A stretch of 64,000 nt of DNA from Lycocorax pyrrhopterus obiensis (GCA_014706295.1 JACSVZ010000002.1:136758682-136822681), one strand, 5' to 3'. Shown: positions 24,966-40,200, counted from the first letter of the stretch. Numbers and translations: made by a program. The notes: generated from the sequence alone by a model not told the origin.

Positions 24966-27900
24966 AGTATCTTTCCTCTGGTATTGGAAATCTTGCAGCA
25001 GTTTCAGGTAAGTGACAGAAAAGACTATTGTAAATCTAAGTAATCTGCTGAAATTCACATATAGCTTTAGAGAAAGAAAGAAACAGTTCCCATAAACCTT
25101 CTAAAACATCATAGATTTAGTCAAACTCAAAAAGGGAGTGGAGAGAAGGGATGAAAAAGTCAGAATGAGGATAAAATTTTTTGTAAGTGTTCAGACTGGA
25201 AATAAGCACTAGGAAATAAATACAATGCTGGTTTGAAGCGACTTCAAAAAGACTAGAAAAGATTTTGAAGACTCAGTGCTTGGAAAATCGGGACAAAATT
25301 ATGGCTCTGTTTAAATTTTCTGCCAGTAGAAATTGAACATAGGAATGTCTCAGTATTTACTGTACACTACCACAGACAGTCTTCCTATATTGTTTCCTTC
25401 TTCCAAAAAGTAAAAGACAGCCTTCTATGGTAGCTCAGATTACTTCAGACATAAACAGCCTAGAAGTTCGCCTCATTCACTCACAGGGATGACATTCAGA
25501 AGAAATAAAATTGAAAAAAAAATGAAATAAAATTGTTCTGATCACATGGAAATTCAGACCTTTGAGACTCTGCTATAAACTTGAGAAGAAATAATTACCT
25601 AGCTAGTGTTTCATGCTTCTGAAACACTACCTTCTCCAGTGAAATGTCACTTTTCTCAGTGAGACATATATAAAACTTGATGTCAATAGCTACTCTGTGA
25701 CGCCATTACTATAGGATTTGGACTATTGTACCAAATGCACTCCATGTACTCTACAACAACCTCAAATATCTGAGGGTAGCAAAATTAAAGTTGTGTTGAC
25801 AATTAAAGGAAGCAGCAGCAGGAAAATCCAGCTATAGTCTTTGATATACTCCAGACTCCAGGGGGTTTTCTGCTTTTCATTTTCTAGATCACATAATAGT
25901 GAAAAAAGCCCAAAACCACTTCAAAGAGACACAGACTACATAAGGGTCAACTGAAAGCAGGGAGATCAGGATAACTTCTCATGAAGAATTTGGCATTATG
26001 GGGCAGTTTCTGTCAGTTCTTAAAAATGAAGGGAGCACAATTTAAACATCTTGGAAAAATTTAAACATCTTTTACAAACAGAAATTAATTCTATCTTCTA
26101 CACTTATAATTTCTAAAAAAGGTAATTTTTGATTGAAACAGTCTTTTAATATATTAAAAAATTAATTCTTCTCATCTAAAAATCTACAGACTGCTATGAT
26201 TTTTTCAATGGTTTCAGGTGTCTGAATCCAAAAGTAATTTTTCAGATATTGTCAGTTCTGCTCAGTTTTTAATTTTGAATTAATTCGCGTTGTGCATTTC
26301 TGAATTTGCAGGAGGTAAACTATAAACATCTTTACCATGTATTTCTATGTGTCATAAATATATTTTTTGTATCATAAACCAGAATCTAAATTTCAGTAGT
26401 CCATTGAGGCAGTTTAGACTAAGGAAAGATCAAAAGACCACTGTTAGTTACTGCAATATCTGAGCTTGTAAGATTTTTTAATGGTACCTTATTTATTGAT
26501 ATCATAAAACCAATAACTATAGTATTATCAATATTGTTTATATAATCTATATTATCTGTTATCTATGTTATCTATATTATCTATTTTATATACATATATC
26601 TTCCCATTAATCACTTCCATTTAGAAAGCCAACAACATCAATGGAGAGTTTGTCTTTAAAATATGCAGTATTTAAAAAATAAAATAATTTTCTAAAAATT
26701 AAATCGGAGATTTATTTCTCCATACCCTGGAAAACACTTCAAAGTAATGAAAAAATTTCTAGACAAGGTATTAAGACTGCTGATAATACTGTCCTACAAC
26801 AAAAGGTGTACAAATCTGTCCAAGTCTCTGGCACTGATAGCTCCTTGATTTTTTTAGACTATTTAGTAGAGATAACAATGCTAAAATGTTATCGAGCCAA
26901 GCAATACAATCAAGTGTTGTTCCAGATTTTATTTTGGTCCCAGGGGTCACAGCACTATTGAAGCTGTTGCTATTACTCTAAATATTTATTCTGGTCCTTT
27001 CCAGAGAAAACCTGTTTCATTGTAGAGGCAGACAGGTGAACTTCATACCCCAAGTTGTTAAAGAGGAAGTCAGCATATTATGGCAAAATGTTCGGAGCTG
27101 ATGTGAACAACCAGGTTTTAATAATCAGCTGATGAGCAGTAACCCTGGCCAGCTGCCCCTACTCTGACTTTGAGGTGTAGAGAGACAACATGAACTGATT
27201 CATCCACCCCAGCTGATGTTTCCAGCTTACCATGTGAGATAAACTTCATCATGTAGAGTCATCACCATCAAGAAAAGAATAATTATCTCCCTACCTGTTT
27301 TGATAAAACTTGAAGCTACACTGTAACCATTTGAAGAAAGGGGAAAGAGGGATAAACATTTAGTGGCATCATTGGTGTCTTCTTTTCCCTGCTCCATTGA
27401 AAACAGCAAACAGAGAAACAAACAAAAACCCAACCACACCATCTCAGCATCAAAGAAAACCCCATTTGATCTCCAGAACTGACCAGTTACCCCTTTTCAT
27501 ATTCCTGCCAACAACATCTTCTGGCCAAAAACGCTGGATCACCTGAACTCGGGATGCAGAAAAAAGTTCGACAAAAAAGGTCATGTGAAAAGTTAGGCTG
27601 AAGAAAGGAGTTTATACAAAATGTTTAAGTATGGGGAAGAAAACCCCAGAAGAATAAAGTTAAACAGTGCAGCACTGAAGTAACAGAAACAGGAAGAAAA
27701 AATATTTAGGTAAGTAGCTCTGACTTGGATAGCATGTCTTAACTTGGAACGTAAAATTGTTTTAGAGGACAGTTATACAATTTTATTTTAAAAAATTATT
27801 CTTGTAAATACTGAGATATTGTTAGCAAAATGTCTTCATGTTCATTTGTGCGGGACATAGGAATCTGGCATATTACTTACTTTCTGCCATATCTGCTGAT

Positions 27901-30900
27901 TGGAATTTGGACAGACTTTACTAATGTGCTAGGTATTGCGTATTCGCTAATGCCTCTTACAGACTATTACACTATAACTACTCCCATGCCAACAATTTAT
28001 GCATGGGAAAAATGCAGATGTCTAGACTGAGTCTTTCTTCTTGGGTTTCAGCTTATATCAGCACCAAAAAAAAAAAAAAAGAAAAAAAAAAAGAAAAAAG
28101 AAAGTGCTATTTCTTGAGACTTAATGGCAATTTGTTATATAATAGCCCAAGGCACAGTCTCAGACATTCCGTTCCGCACTCTCAGTCATTAATACTCAGC
28201 AGGGTCCAGTGTTTTTTCTGATCAAGTAAGCAAAACACGTCATTTTCTATTAAATCGGGTGACTTTACATCTTTAATTGATGTGTTCCCAGGTTTTCGCT
28301 TATTTCACCTTTTGGCAACTGTTACTCCAAGTGCCTCATCCATTCTGCAGTACTGATGTCTGCTTTCAGTAGCTAATATTTCTGAAATTAATCAGCACCC
28401 TCCATTTTTAAAAAATTGCTGGTAATATCGCCAGTGGCTTATCATGAATAATCTTCCCCTCTGACATGACAAACTAGCTCTAACAGGAAAGCTATTACTT
28501 TGAAACAAATTGTACTGCATTGAAATATTCCCAGTAGTAAAGAATCTCAGTAGAGTATTAAAGCATGTTCAATTGAAAACAATGAGGAGAGAGACCTTTG
28601 TGTCTTTCTCAGGTCATATTCTGTTTATTAAATATGAGATAATGGCGGTGTCTGACCTAACAAAATTTTCAGGAGGGAGGCACTATTTTTTTACTTTGAT
28701 TTATATTTTGGCACTAAAAAAATAAGCATTGGATCCTCCTGGCGCCTTAGTATAAATATGAGGGACCTCACCTCTTTTTTATGCTGTTTTATTTCCCTAA
28801 ACCAAAGACATGTTATTGTTAGTTACTGATTCCCTACTTCTTGGCAGCAAAGGAAAATGTCTGCTTATAAGAGAGCAAATATGAATACAGAGACAGCCTT
28901 TTCCATGGGAAACATTTTGAAAGTATTTGATTCCTGTATATATTCATGTGTGTGAATGCAGACAGGCAGACAGATAGATAAAAAGGCAGGAAACACACAT
29001 ACCTATAATACTTCTCTAGGAAATTAAATATTCTTTTTAATAGCCCACAGTGATCACTGTGATGAGGAAATGCTCAGCATTTTGTGTAAGAGTGGAATTT
29101 GGATTGAATTTTGGTAAAAAGATGCCAGAGAAGTGGGGCATGGTAAAAGACTGCACCAGAGTGAAAAAGCTTTGATTGTATCAAAGTACCCCTCTCAGAA
29201 GAGACGTAACCACCTTGTGTGGCACTGTCTTTTCAGTGATGGTTGGTGCAGTTGGAAGCAGAATTGATCGGAATGTTTGGATACACCTATTTATCTCTTT
29301 TTTTTTTTCCTTCCATGTAATAAAAATTTGTTAAATCAAATCCTCTTTGAATGTGTATTCAAATACATTTTTATTACGGTTTCTTAGTGCCAACACGAGC
29401 TTCTGGTCTAACTGAGAGTGACATCCCATGTAATAGCTAGCTGTTCACAGTAATTACTGGGGTACACTAAACTCAATTTCAAGCCCTCCATCTCTGTGTT
29501 CTCCCAATTTATGTGTCCCACAGAGTATCACACATAGGTTAATTGAAAGTCAGCTTCATGCTTGTATATTCTAGAGTGTCTTAGTTCTCATTAAAGTTTT
29601 TACTTAGGATCGAATCCAAATTTTCAAATTGTGTTTCTGTAAAAGCAGATTTATTTTTCAGCCTTAACTGTATGTCCAGTAACTTTTCTGCCTGTGTATC
29701 CAGAGTCCTCTAACTACTGAATGCAGTCCAGGGGTTTAAGTCATCTTTATGTTCCAGTACTGACATTTATTCTTCTCTCATCTGCTTACAAATGAGATAT
29801 AAAGAGCAGAATTTGATTAAATGTGGGTGTTTACAATGTCCTAACAGCAAGGCTTCTGTTATTATCAGTAGAGTCCTGGACAATAGATTCAGTGATGCTT
29901 AGTCCTGTATAACAGACTGCAATCAAATAAACTGATTCCATAGTTTCTGTTGGCTATAACAGAAATTCAAATATCTAGATCAACTTAGATACCTGTTCCC
30001 CAGGTGCCTAACATCAAGTGAAGGAATCCTGCCTAAGATACATCTATAGTTTATGTCTTTCCAACAATTATATTATTGCCTTTTTTCTTCTCAAGCAAGG
30101 CAAGGACAGGCTTAAATTCAGGGAAAAGTGGACAATTGCTTATCAACTTCAGTATTTACTTGTAATTTTACCTGTATGGTTCACAGTGTTTTCTTTTCCT
30201 CTGCCTTTTCTGAAAGAGATGAGGGTCAGGTACCTGAGCAAAGCATACCCAACATCTGATCTCCATTTCCTACTTGCACATTACAACACAGAATTGCCAT
30301 CGTTGCTGCCATCACTGTAGCACGTGCAGGAGAATGCAACATGCCCAGCATAACAAGGAGAAATGTGTCAGCATTTTCCGACAGTAATAACTGAAGCCAT
30401 CACATCTTGGTAATGGTAGGACCATCAAGTAGTCCCTCCTGCCAGATCCAAGAAGTACAGAAGGCAAGTAAGCTGCTCAACTGCTCTCTGTCTCACATCC
30501 TAAATCAGATCTTTCTGTGTGCAAGGTGGAGTTGGTGGAGAGATGGCAGTGAAGAGAACAGTGCATAATAGCAATACTGCTTAACCAGCTCTGCAAGAGA
30601 AACTGAAAATTGTATTAGCTTCAGCTGTTGCAAATGAATGCTCTACACTGGGTTTCTTTTGAGAGTACCTCAGTTCACATTACGCCAGTGACCAACAGCA
30701 ACAGCTTTATGGGAACAATCTTAAGCATTTGAACAAGTTCTAGAGAGCAAGAATAGTACTGAAAAAACATCCTAGCAGTAACCCTCTGTCTCCTTCCTTC
30801 CCACACAAAGTCTTATGTTACAAAACTTCTGTATCAGTGCAAAATGTGATGCAATAATGAATTTTAATTAGTCTTTACTGTGCCAGTAGAAATTTCTTCA

Positions 30901-33900
30901 GGAATAAGGGGTGGCGTATTCTTTTCTCCCTTATTTACTATGTCTATAATTAGGACTCTGTGATTATGCTCAGTGCAGTAAAGCAAAGTGAAATCCACAT
31001 CCAGTATGAATAATTTACCCAGTCTGCATGGAAACTACGAAATTTTCAAACAAAACATAATTATATTTTTATGTTTCTCTTAATTACTTTGTTGTAATTT
31101 GAGGGATGTGACTAGGATATTAACGCAATGTAATAAGCTGAAGTCAATGCACGGTGAACCCAACAACTTCTAAAAAATAGCACTTACTTCTTGGATGTAA
31201 AGGATCTATTGACTTATTGAATTATGGTGGCAAACTGCATATGATTGATGCTGCAGGGATGGGAATACAACTACTGCTCAGTGCATTCAAAAATCCAGAT
31301 TGCTAGGCTATAAAAAAAATTGTGTCCTACTAAGACATTGTGATCGTTAGTACTGGAAAGACTTTTTGAATATGTAATATGAACTGCTATATCAAGGCTA
31401 AACACTGATTTGAGTTGACTAATAGAGTAACTCTTAGAACTCACCAGAAAGCTGAGAGGATCTCCATTTAAAGAATAGATATCGCCATGCAAAGATTCTG
31501 CAACTTTTTTCAAATCTTAGAAGTTCATTAAAGCTCTCTGGAAGTTCATCATATGTGCAGTAAGAAAATTCAGAGGGGACTTCTCAGTACTTCAAAAACA
31601 AAACAAATCACCACTCCAAGTGGTTTGAAAAGAATAGTGCTAGAGTGCATTGCATCTGTCTTTGTCCGGTAAATGTTAGAAGAACCAAAGGAGGGAACAG
31701 AATCAATTTTAATTGTGATTTAATTTTTTTAAGTGCCACTGGACTTAACATATTAGCCACCAAATGAAACTAACCCATTAGCTTTAATTTGAAATAGAAG
31801 ATTAGATACCACAAATGTGTATACCAAATATTCAGAAATGCTGAGAATAAGGCTGTTCTTGATAAGAATGAGACTATTTATCTACATGAAAAAATCAATA
31901 TACTTTTAGATTTCATTTAGAAAATGTGGGACATGTTGTCTAGATCTTGTTTCCTTTTTATACTTTGTGATTCTGTTCACAAAACAACCTCACAAAAATT
32001 CTTCACTTGTGCCCAAAACTCACGATAGTCCAGCAGGAATTTTAAAACAATGAAACCCCAACCCTATCCATCTAATAAAATATATCGTTTAAAAACACTG
32101 AGGTATATTTCAAAATTATATTCAGCATGGAGAAAATCTGAAGATTTAACTTACTTCCTTTCTTTGTACTTTATCAACACCACAGAAAAATCTGTATTTA
32201 TTCTTATTTACAATGCTTTGTCAAAAACAATCTATCATTAATTGTGGCTAACACCTTCCTAGATGGTCCTGTTCAGCAAAACAATTATGCAAACTCTTGA
32301 CGTGAGACATTCTATTCTGCGTTGCCTCTAGATTTGATTAATATTTTCCTTGTGTAAATCTGTAATCCTAAATGATCATAAGGTTAATGACCCCATGCAG
32401 AATAATAAACAGCAAGAATAATTGAAATAATCTATCTAAAATTTTTCGTGCTTCTATGAAAGTCAGAATTGATTTTTTTCATGTGAGCAGGAGTAAATCA
32501 AAACAACTTGTTTCTTGCAATTCACAAACAATTGTCTACTTTTATAGATACAAGATGTTGATTTTACTTTAATTTAAAATCCATAAATATTGAAGGCTCT
32601 ACTATTATATTAAACTCATACTTTGTAAAAAAATACCAGGTAATTCCAACCTGCTTAACCGATTTTCTTCTAAGCATTAAGCACTTATTAAATACATCTC
32701 AATTTTTGATATAACATAGTACCCAATTTGTGCCATCCATAAAATGCATTTCTTTAATGAGCATTTAAGTACAAATATTCTCGTCCAGTCACCTTAATAT
32801 ACTATGAACAATACAAGAAAAAAATTAAATAAAATTATATTACTTATTGAGAGTTTCTACATATCCTTATATTTTATAATTAATTTAACTTAGGACACCA
32901 AATACTAAAATTCCAAGATAAGGAAAAATTGTAAAAGTTTGTATATTTTTATCAGTGTATGATGGACAATATTTTAACATCTTGGTAACCCTATGTTTTT
33001 ATATTTACTAATTTATTTTGTTTCATTACATATTTGTTGCAATCATCTACTCAATTTTTTTCAGTATTTTCTTCTAGCTTCTGCATTAATTCTTTTCTTA
33101 CACAAGTCTTCATTGTAATAAATTGTATGCTGCATTTTTGGACAATTTGTTTAAATACTATATCTCTAATCTTCATAATACTGTGGAAATGAAAAAAAAA
33201 GCAGAGATAAGTAGTTTTAGGCATGAGATAAAAAAACCATTAATGATTGTCAACAGCAATTCTTTCAAAACATATAATCAGGGAAAACATCTCTTAATCT
33301 GCCTTTTAAACTTCATGTTATGGGAATTTATTGCCTGCTTAAGTTAGTAACCTTTCTGTGGCTTGCATTACCTGCTACAGGGGAAGATGACATTGAGATA
33401 ATGTCGTGAAACATGCTGAAATATTCCATCTGGCTGAGGTTCAAGATTTGCAAAATGCCTAAGGAATAATGCAGAAGCATTAGCTAGTTACCCTTCTCAT
33501 CAGTCCCTGGATGTCAAAAAATATTGTCTTAAAAACAGGTAAATATAGTCATATCCCTGAGAGTTTTACACTTCAATGACTGACCCAGAATCAGGAAGAT
33601 TATTACAGCTAATGAGCTCAAGAAAGATGAAAGAACACTTAAAGATTTACACTGAGCTGTTACTGGGTTCACAAATTATGACATTCCTGGTCACTTTTCT
33701 CTTTAATTTTCCCTAAATTAATGTTCCTTGGGATTCTATATGGCAAAACATTTATATAAAAGTTAAGAAAAAAGGAGTTCATAGATCATTATCATTAATT
33801 CATAAGGATCAGACCTAACTGATAGCAGTATGACATAGCGACATTGACTTTGAACTAAGATAACCATTGCCACCTTGCCTTAGGAAAAAAAAAAAACAGG

Positions 33901-34795
33901 GAAGAAAAGATACTACAGCTCTACACAATGATATCTTTAAAGTTCATTGCCCTTCAAACATCTGCAAATGACTCATTAGAAAAAAAAAATCTCCAAGAGA
34001 AGGGAAAGGAAATAATTCCTACCTGCAAAATCACAAAGCACTTCCAAACGAAATGTGCTTTTCTTTTCTGCCACTATTATTTTTCTGCCTTTATTGCACT
34101 ACAAAATTCATGATTTTTTTACTATTATTGAAGCTAAAATATATTTAGAACAAGACAGCAGAATTGTATGTGTTGCAGTCTTACACAGTCTGACTGTAGA
34201 GACTTGATTAGCAGTTAAAAACTTTACATTAGATTTGGAAGACCTCTGCTCAAAAAATGCTCAGTGGGTAACTTTCATGCCTCTCACTCCACTCTTCTAC
34301 CTTCAGGAAAAGGAAACAAAACCCATATGTTATTCAGTTTATTTCTTTTGCAGTGTGATGGATATAAAATCCTCTGTTATTTTTTTTTCAAATGACATTC
34401 AAAAGATATTTAAGATGCAATGAATGAGATAGCACTACCATTTCAACATGTCTCCTAAGGAAAACTGGTAGCTAAAGGGCCATTTTTACTTTGGGTTTTG
34501 GAAAACTGATAAAAACAATAATGAAAGTCATGACATTCAGAAGAGCATAATCCAGACAGTAAAAAAAAAAGAAAAATTGCGTTTGAAGATGGCAGTCTCC
34601 AAAAGTGTCACTGGGGAGAAAGGGCAGGTATGACTTATCTGAATGCCTGAAAAGCTTTGGAAAAAGTCCTTTGCAAAAGCCTTAGAAGACCTTAAGTTGA
34701 TCGGCACATCAGGGTGAAAGATAATACATTGATACAGAGGGTAATAAGGAGCTGAATAGAAGTACATATTTGATCATGTTTATTATGGTGGCATC
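24966..34795. other. CSMD3: AT-rich intronic DNA, no gene seen
   Basis: Nearly 10 kb without any recognisable exon or dated transposon. It includes a TATC/TATT-type microsatellite at 26530-26590, an A-rich run with scattered G at 28065-28103 and short A runs. Slightly GC-richer, unassigned patches lie near 27000-27240 and 30330-30560. Very old repeats or conserved non-coding elements cannot be excluded by eye. Confidence 0.6.
26530..26590. repeat. Imperfect TATCTATGT/TATCTATAT microsatellite
   Basis: Repeated words TTATCT, TATCTATGT and TATCTATAT occur in tandem with small variations. No function is implied. Confidence 0.75.
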
Positions 34796-37255
34796 TAGAA
34801 TGAAAGAATCATTTAGGTTGGAAAGGACCTGTAAGATCATTGAGTCAACTGCTAAACCAGCACTGCCAAGTCCACCACTAAACCATGTCCTTAAACACCA
34901 CATCTACCACCACATCTACACACCTTTTATATATCTCCTGGGATGTTGACTCCACAAATTCTCTGAGCAGCCTCTTCCCATACTTGACAACCTTATTGGG
35001 GAAGAAATTTTTCCTTATAGTCCATCTAAACCCTGAACAACTCAAGGCCATTTTGTAACACCCTATCAATTGTTACTTGGAAGAAGAGACTGACTCCCAC
35101 CTCACTACACCCTCCTTTCAGGTAGTTGTAAAGAGTAATAAGTTCACCCCTGAAACTCCTTTTCTGCAGACTAAACACTCCCATCTCCCTCAGCGGCTCT
35201 ATTTCCTTTCTTTGGACACACTCCAGCACCTCAATGTCATTCTTGTAGTGAGGGGACCAAAACTGAACACAGGGTTTGAGATGTGGCCTCACCAGCACCA
35301 AGTACAGGGGCATCATTGCTTTCTTGGTACCAATGGCCACACTACTGCTGATACAAGCCAGGACGCTGTTGGCCTTCTTGGTCACCTGAGCACATGCTGG
35401 ATCATGTTCAGTCCCAGGTTCTTTTCTGCTGGGCAACTTTCAAGATGCTCTGTCCCAAGCATGTAGCACTGCATAGGATTGCTGTGACCCAAGTGCAGGA
35501 TATGGCACTTGGCCATGATGAATGTGATAAAATTGGCATATCCAGCTTGATCCAGCTTGTAGACATCCTTTTGCAAAGTGTTCCCACCCTCCAGAAGATC
35601 AACACTCCAACTTGGTGTCATCTTCAAATTGACTGAAAGATCACTCAATCCCCTCAACCAAATCATTGATTAAGATATTAAACAGAACTGGCCCCAGTAC
35701 TGAGCCCTGGGGAACATCACTTATGACTGGCCGTCAGCTGGGTTTAACTCCATTCACCACCACCCTCTGGACCCAGACATAGAACCAGTTGTTTAGAGGG
35801 CACCCATCCAAGCCATGAACAAACAGTTTCTCCAGGAAAATGATGAGGGAAACCATTGTCAAATGCTCTACTAAAGTCCAGGTAGACACATCCACAACCT
35901 TTCCCTCATTCACTAAGCAGGTCATCCTGTTGCAGAAGGATATCAGTTTTGTCAAGCAGGACCTGCCTTTCATAAACCCCCACTGACTGGGCCTCATCTC
36001 CTGACATACTGTGTCATGACACTGAACATGATCTGCTCCAGGACCTTCCCTGTCACAGAGGCCAGGCTGACAGGCCTGTGCTTCTCTGAATCCTCCTTTT
36101 GACCCTCCTTGTAGATGGATGTCACATTTTGCTGTAGTGTAGCATGTCACTGATCATTTCCTCTTGGATTAGAGGGGCTTCATTCTGCTCCCCATCCCTG
36201 TCTTCCAGCTCCAGGGTCTGAGAACCAGAGAACAACTGGTTCTACGGTTAAAGACTGAGGCAAAGAAGTCCTTAAGTACCTCAGTCTTTTTCTCATCCTT
36301 TGTCACTAGGCTTCTCCCCAGATCCAAAAAAGGATGGAGGTTCTCCTTAGTCCACCTTTTGTTGCTAATGTGTTTTCAGAAACATTTTTATTGTCTTTTA
36401 CAACAGTAGCCGTGTTAAGTTTTAGTTGGGCTTTGGCCATTCTAATTTTCTCCCTGCATAAACTCACAACAACCTTGTGGTCCTCCCGAGCTGTCTGGCC
36501 CTTCTTCCAAAGGTCATAAACTCTCCTTTGATTCCTGAGTTCCAAACAAAGCTCTTTGTTCATCTAGAATGGTCTTTGACCCTGGATTGTCTTTCAGTGA
36601 ATGGGGATGGCCTGCTCCTGTAACTTTAGGATTTCCTTCTTGAAGAATGTCCAGTCTTCCTGGACTCCTTTGCCCTTCAGGACTACCTCTCAAAGGACTC
36701 TGTCAACCAGTCTCCCAAACAGGCCAGAGTCTGCCTTTCTGAGGTCCAAGGTGGCAGTTCTATCAGGCCCGCTCCTTACTTCTCTGAGAACAGAAAACTC
36801 TAGCATTTCATGATCACTACATCCAAGATGGTCTCCAACCATCACACCTCCTACAAATTCTTCATTCTCAAACAGATTCCTTCCCTAGCTGTCTCCCTCA
36901 CCAGATGTGTCAGGAAGTTATCTTCCAAAGATACGAGGAATCTCCTAGGCTGCTTCCTCTCTGCTGTATTTTATTTCCAGCAGACATCTGGAAAGTGTAG
37001 CCCACAAGAGCTACTAATCATGATAGTTCTCCCAGCTGCTTATAGGATATTTAATCTATCTCTTCATCCTGGTGGGTGATCTATAGCAGCCTCCCACCAT
37101 GATACCTGCTTTGTGGGTCTTCCTCTGATTCTTACCTAGATGCACTCAAACCTATCATCAGCAGCATCAAACTCTAGAAAACTGAAACTCTTCTTAACAT
37201 ACAGGGCTACCCCGCTGCCTTTCTTTCCTTGCCTCTCCCTTCTTAGGAGTTTATG
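34796..37255 (-). mobile_element. Long, inactive CR1 retrotransposon (endonuclease and reverse-transcriptase remnants)
   Basis: On the minus strand, about 2.5 kb runs from the AP-endonuclease part of ORF2 near 37250 to the CR1 3' tail near 34796. Recognisable pieces: a linker with KKGQTAREDHK and LCREKIRMAKAQLKLN (36306-36563); reverse transcriptase with GFMKGRSCLTKLISF and VQRVVVNG (35734-36150); the catalytic box reads FEDD instead of FADD (35628-35617); and the C-terminal part with [24 protein letters not shown] and [14 protein letters not shown] (35026-35436). Frameshifts and stops separate the pieces, so no full ORF2 remains. A local deletion is likely near 36140, where the spacing is shorter than in other CR1 copies. 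It lies in the same orientation as CSMD3. Confidence 0.95.
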
Positions 37256-40200
37256 CCATATATGAACATAGCAAAAATTGAATTTCATTGTTCTACATTT
37301 CTATGAATACAAAATACCTTCAAAAATCGGTGTACATAATATCTACTTGTATCAGGCTGTAAGTTGTGTGGAGTTCAAAGAGTGGAGAGAAAGAATGCTG
37401 TAACACAGCTCTTTTTTCATTAAATGGATACTGATTTTTGAAAAGGGCAAAGGAAGAGATATCAGAATTTTACAGAAATGAAATAATTTGGGAGATGGAG
37501 GATGGAAAAAAATCAGGAGGATGTTTGTAAGGACCACAAAATAGCATTTGAGAAAATGAAAGTGGATGAAAAGGAACATAGCTTGATTTGATTTAACACA
37601 CTTCTGAATTAAAATTACCTGGTTTAACTGGACATAATTTTGTTTATCTGAATAAAATCTTAATTATTTTGAAGCAATGATCTAAAATAATTTTTTTAAT
37701 TAAAAATTTTTGTGAACATGCAAAATTCATTTAATCTTTTTATTTTGAATCAATGCACCTGAAAATTCTTTCCCTGAAGTACTAAATCACATCCTGTTCT
37801 GATACATATTGGAATAAATTGAGTGAAGCCCAACAAGTTACATGGATATAAGACAGTTGATAACTGTTCAACTAGACACATTTCTCTTTAGAAATAATAC
37901 AGAAATGATGAGGAAAAAAATGTGCAGTGACACTGAGAATGAATAAAAGGAGGTAATTTAAAAGAGATAAATAAGAATGGGGTATATAAAATGATGGAGT
38001 GATTACATGATAGGTCAGGCAGTTCAGATAAGATGCTCTGAAATTATTATTTTGCCTAATTCTTGAATATTAAAAGGAGATAATTATACATTGTAAAGTT
38101 CTGTTTAACTAGTGTTCTGTAGAAGTTGTTCATGCAAGAAAAGACTTAGCGTATAAATTTACTAAAACTGCAAGATAAGCTATCTCAATGGAAAGAAAAT
38201 AGTTCCCACAATTACATTACATAGGCATACAAGCAGTCATGGTCCAGATGCTAATACCTATCACTACATTATGTGATTACAAAATTACAGCCACTGAATT
38301 TTCCACTATAATTTCTCTAGTTCTATAATTACTAAGATTAAAAAAGATACCAAAGCCCTTTCTTCAGAAATCTCTTCCTTTCTTAAACCTAGAGCATCCT
38401 ACAAAAACCTTTTGGATTAAATACTAACTGAAGCTGCAGTCAGACTGGCAGGTGTAGCTCCACCACAAAGCACTCTAGAGTAAACCTTTCTATGAATTAT
38501 TCTTTCCTTTCCCAACTGTGCAATGATAATGAGTATGAAATTATACTGTCCAAATAAATGAAACACGACTATTGTGACTACATCAAAGTCTCTGGATCGC
38601 TGTATATTGTTAATCAACTCAATGAAAGATAATGGAATAAAATACCAACTTATATAGGTTTATCCTATATTTCTTCTCTATATTAATGTGATACCACATC
38701 ATTGTACCAGATTACAGACTCACTTTGGTGGCTGCCATTATCATATTAACATCTGCACACCTATTTCTTTCAGATTTTTTTTTCTTAGTAAATATTGTGT
38801 TATATTTTTTGGGTTGTGATTCCCTTTTTGTTAACCAAATATATTTATATAATTTTTTTAGATGCCTTTATTCTAGACACAAAGAGATGCCTTCTCTTTT
38901 CCTTACTATTGCATACGATCCTCCCCACCAAACAGTAGACGTTCTCACTGATGGCCTCTCAGACATCAAAGGAAATAAAGAATTGGGGGAAAAAATTCTG
39001 ATATTGGCTGAAATAATAGGAAAACTTGTATCTCTGACTTCATCCAGATTCTCATAAACATATGGGAGAAAATAAAATGCTTTAACATCTTTATCCCTTT
39101 CTGTAAAATCTTGAAGAGCTCTAATATGCTTTTTTTCAAAAACACCTATCTTGAAATCTGGGTAAGATTTGACATTTTCAGTATGAATAACTTTGAACTG
39201 GTTTGTCAACCTGCTGTCAGCATTACCTCTCTACAACTCCTTCTCTGGTTTGAAAGAGAGAGAAAAAAAAATTGTATAGTAACTCGTGCATAATAGGAAC
39301 ATTTGTTTTGGTTTTTCTCCAGGTAATGAATCCACCAATGAACCATGACAAAGACATCAAATCATATCTTCCTACACAAAAACAATAGATATCATCATTG
39401 TTATTCATTTTTTTTTCTTACTCTATTACTCTTTTGATTTATTTTTATTCAAGAGAAGATGCAGCATTTTAATTCAAAACTGGTTGTGAAAATATTTTCC
39501 GAGAGCTGGTGTTAAGCTTGACATATTGCTAACATTATTTTGTTACAGCTGTTAATTTTAAAAATACTTTTGAGATGAAACAGCTGAGTTTTGGTTTTAT
39601 GAATTCAAATTGTGAGCACAGGAAATGCAGTAAGTTATACAAAATATCAGTAAAAAATTATTTACTAGAGAAACAAAAATATTTGACGTGGTAAAAATCA
39701 TACTGCAAAAATATTTCTGTTCAGCTTTGCATACAAGATTTATTCAGAGGTATTCCTCCATATAAAATTAACGTTAGTGCGATAAGGAGAGATATATTAA
39801 CATGATTCCTTCTATCATTTTAAACTTTAAGAATGGAAGGTACCTTTGTTAACTGACTGCTCTAAAAAGATCCAGTCTTTATTTGTTTGGAAGGGGTTTG
39901 TTTTCTTTGTGGAGTGTTATGGGGTTAATGCCATGAAGCACTTGTACATTTTCTGGTAAATCCACAAGTTTAAAGAGGACCAGGAGATATAAATCCAAAG
40001 AGGGCAAAAAAAATAAAAGGGGAAAAAAATCTATATTTCTAATTCCAAAGAACTTAAATTTTCCTCCCAAATGAAATAAAACAAAGCACCACCCCTCAAA
40101 CAAAAACAAAAAAATCCCACACCTATAAGATAATTTTTAAGCTTACTTTCGATTTAGAAGTAGAAGGTAGCCTTTGCATTTTTGAAGGACCTTTTTTTTT

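Noticed and set aside
24243..25058. 271- and 199-codon minus-strand open frames
   Set aside because: They only translate the polypurine repeat array (Ser/Leu/Phe/Pro runs) and have no coding signal.
38725..39209. Opposing 110- and 113-codon frames
   Set aside because: No domain, no convincing splice context, and the minus-strand frame starts at TTG, not ATG.
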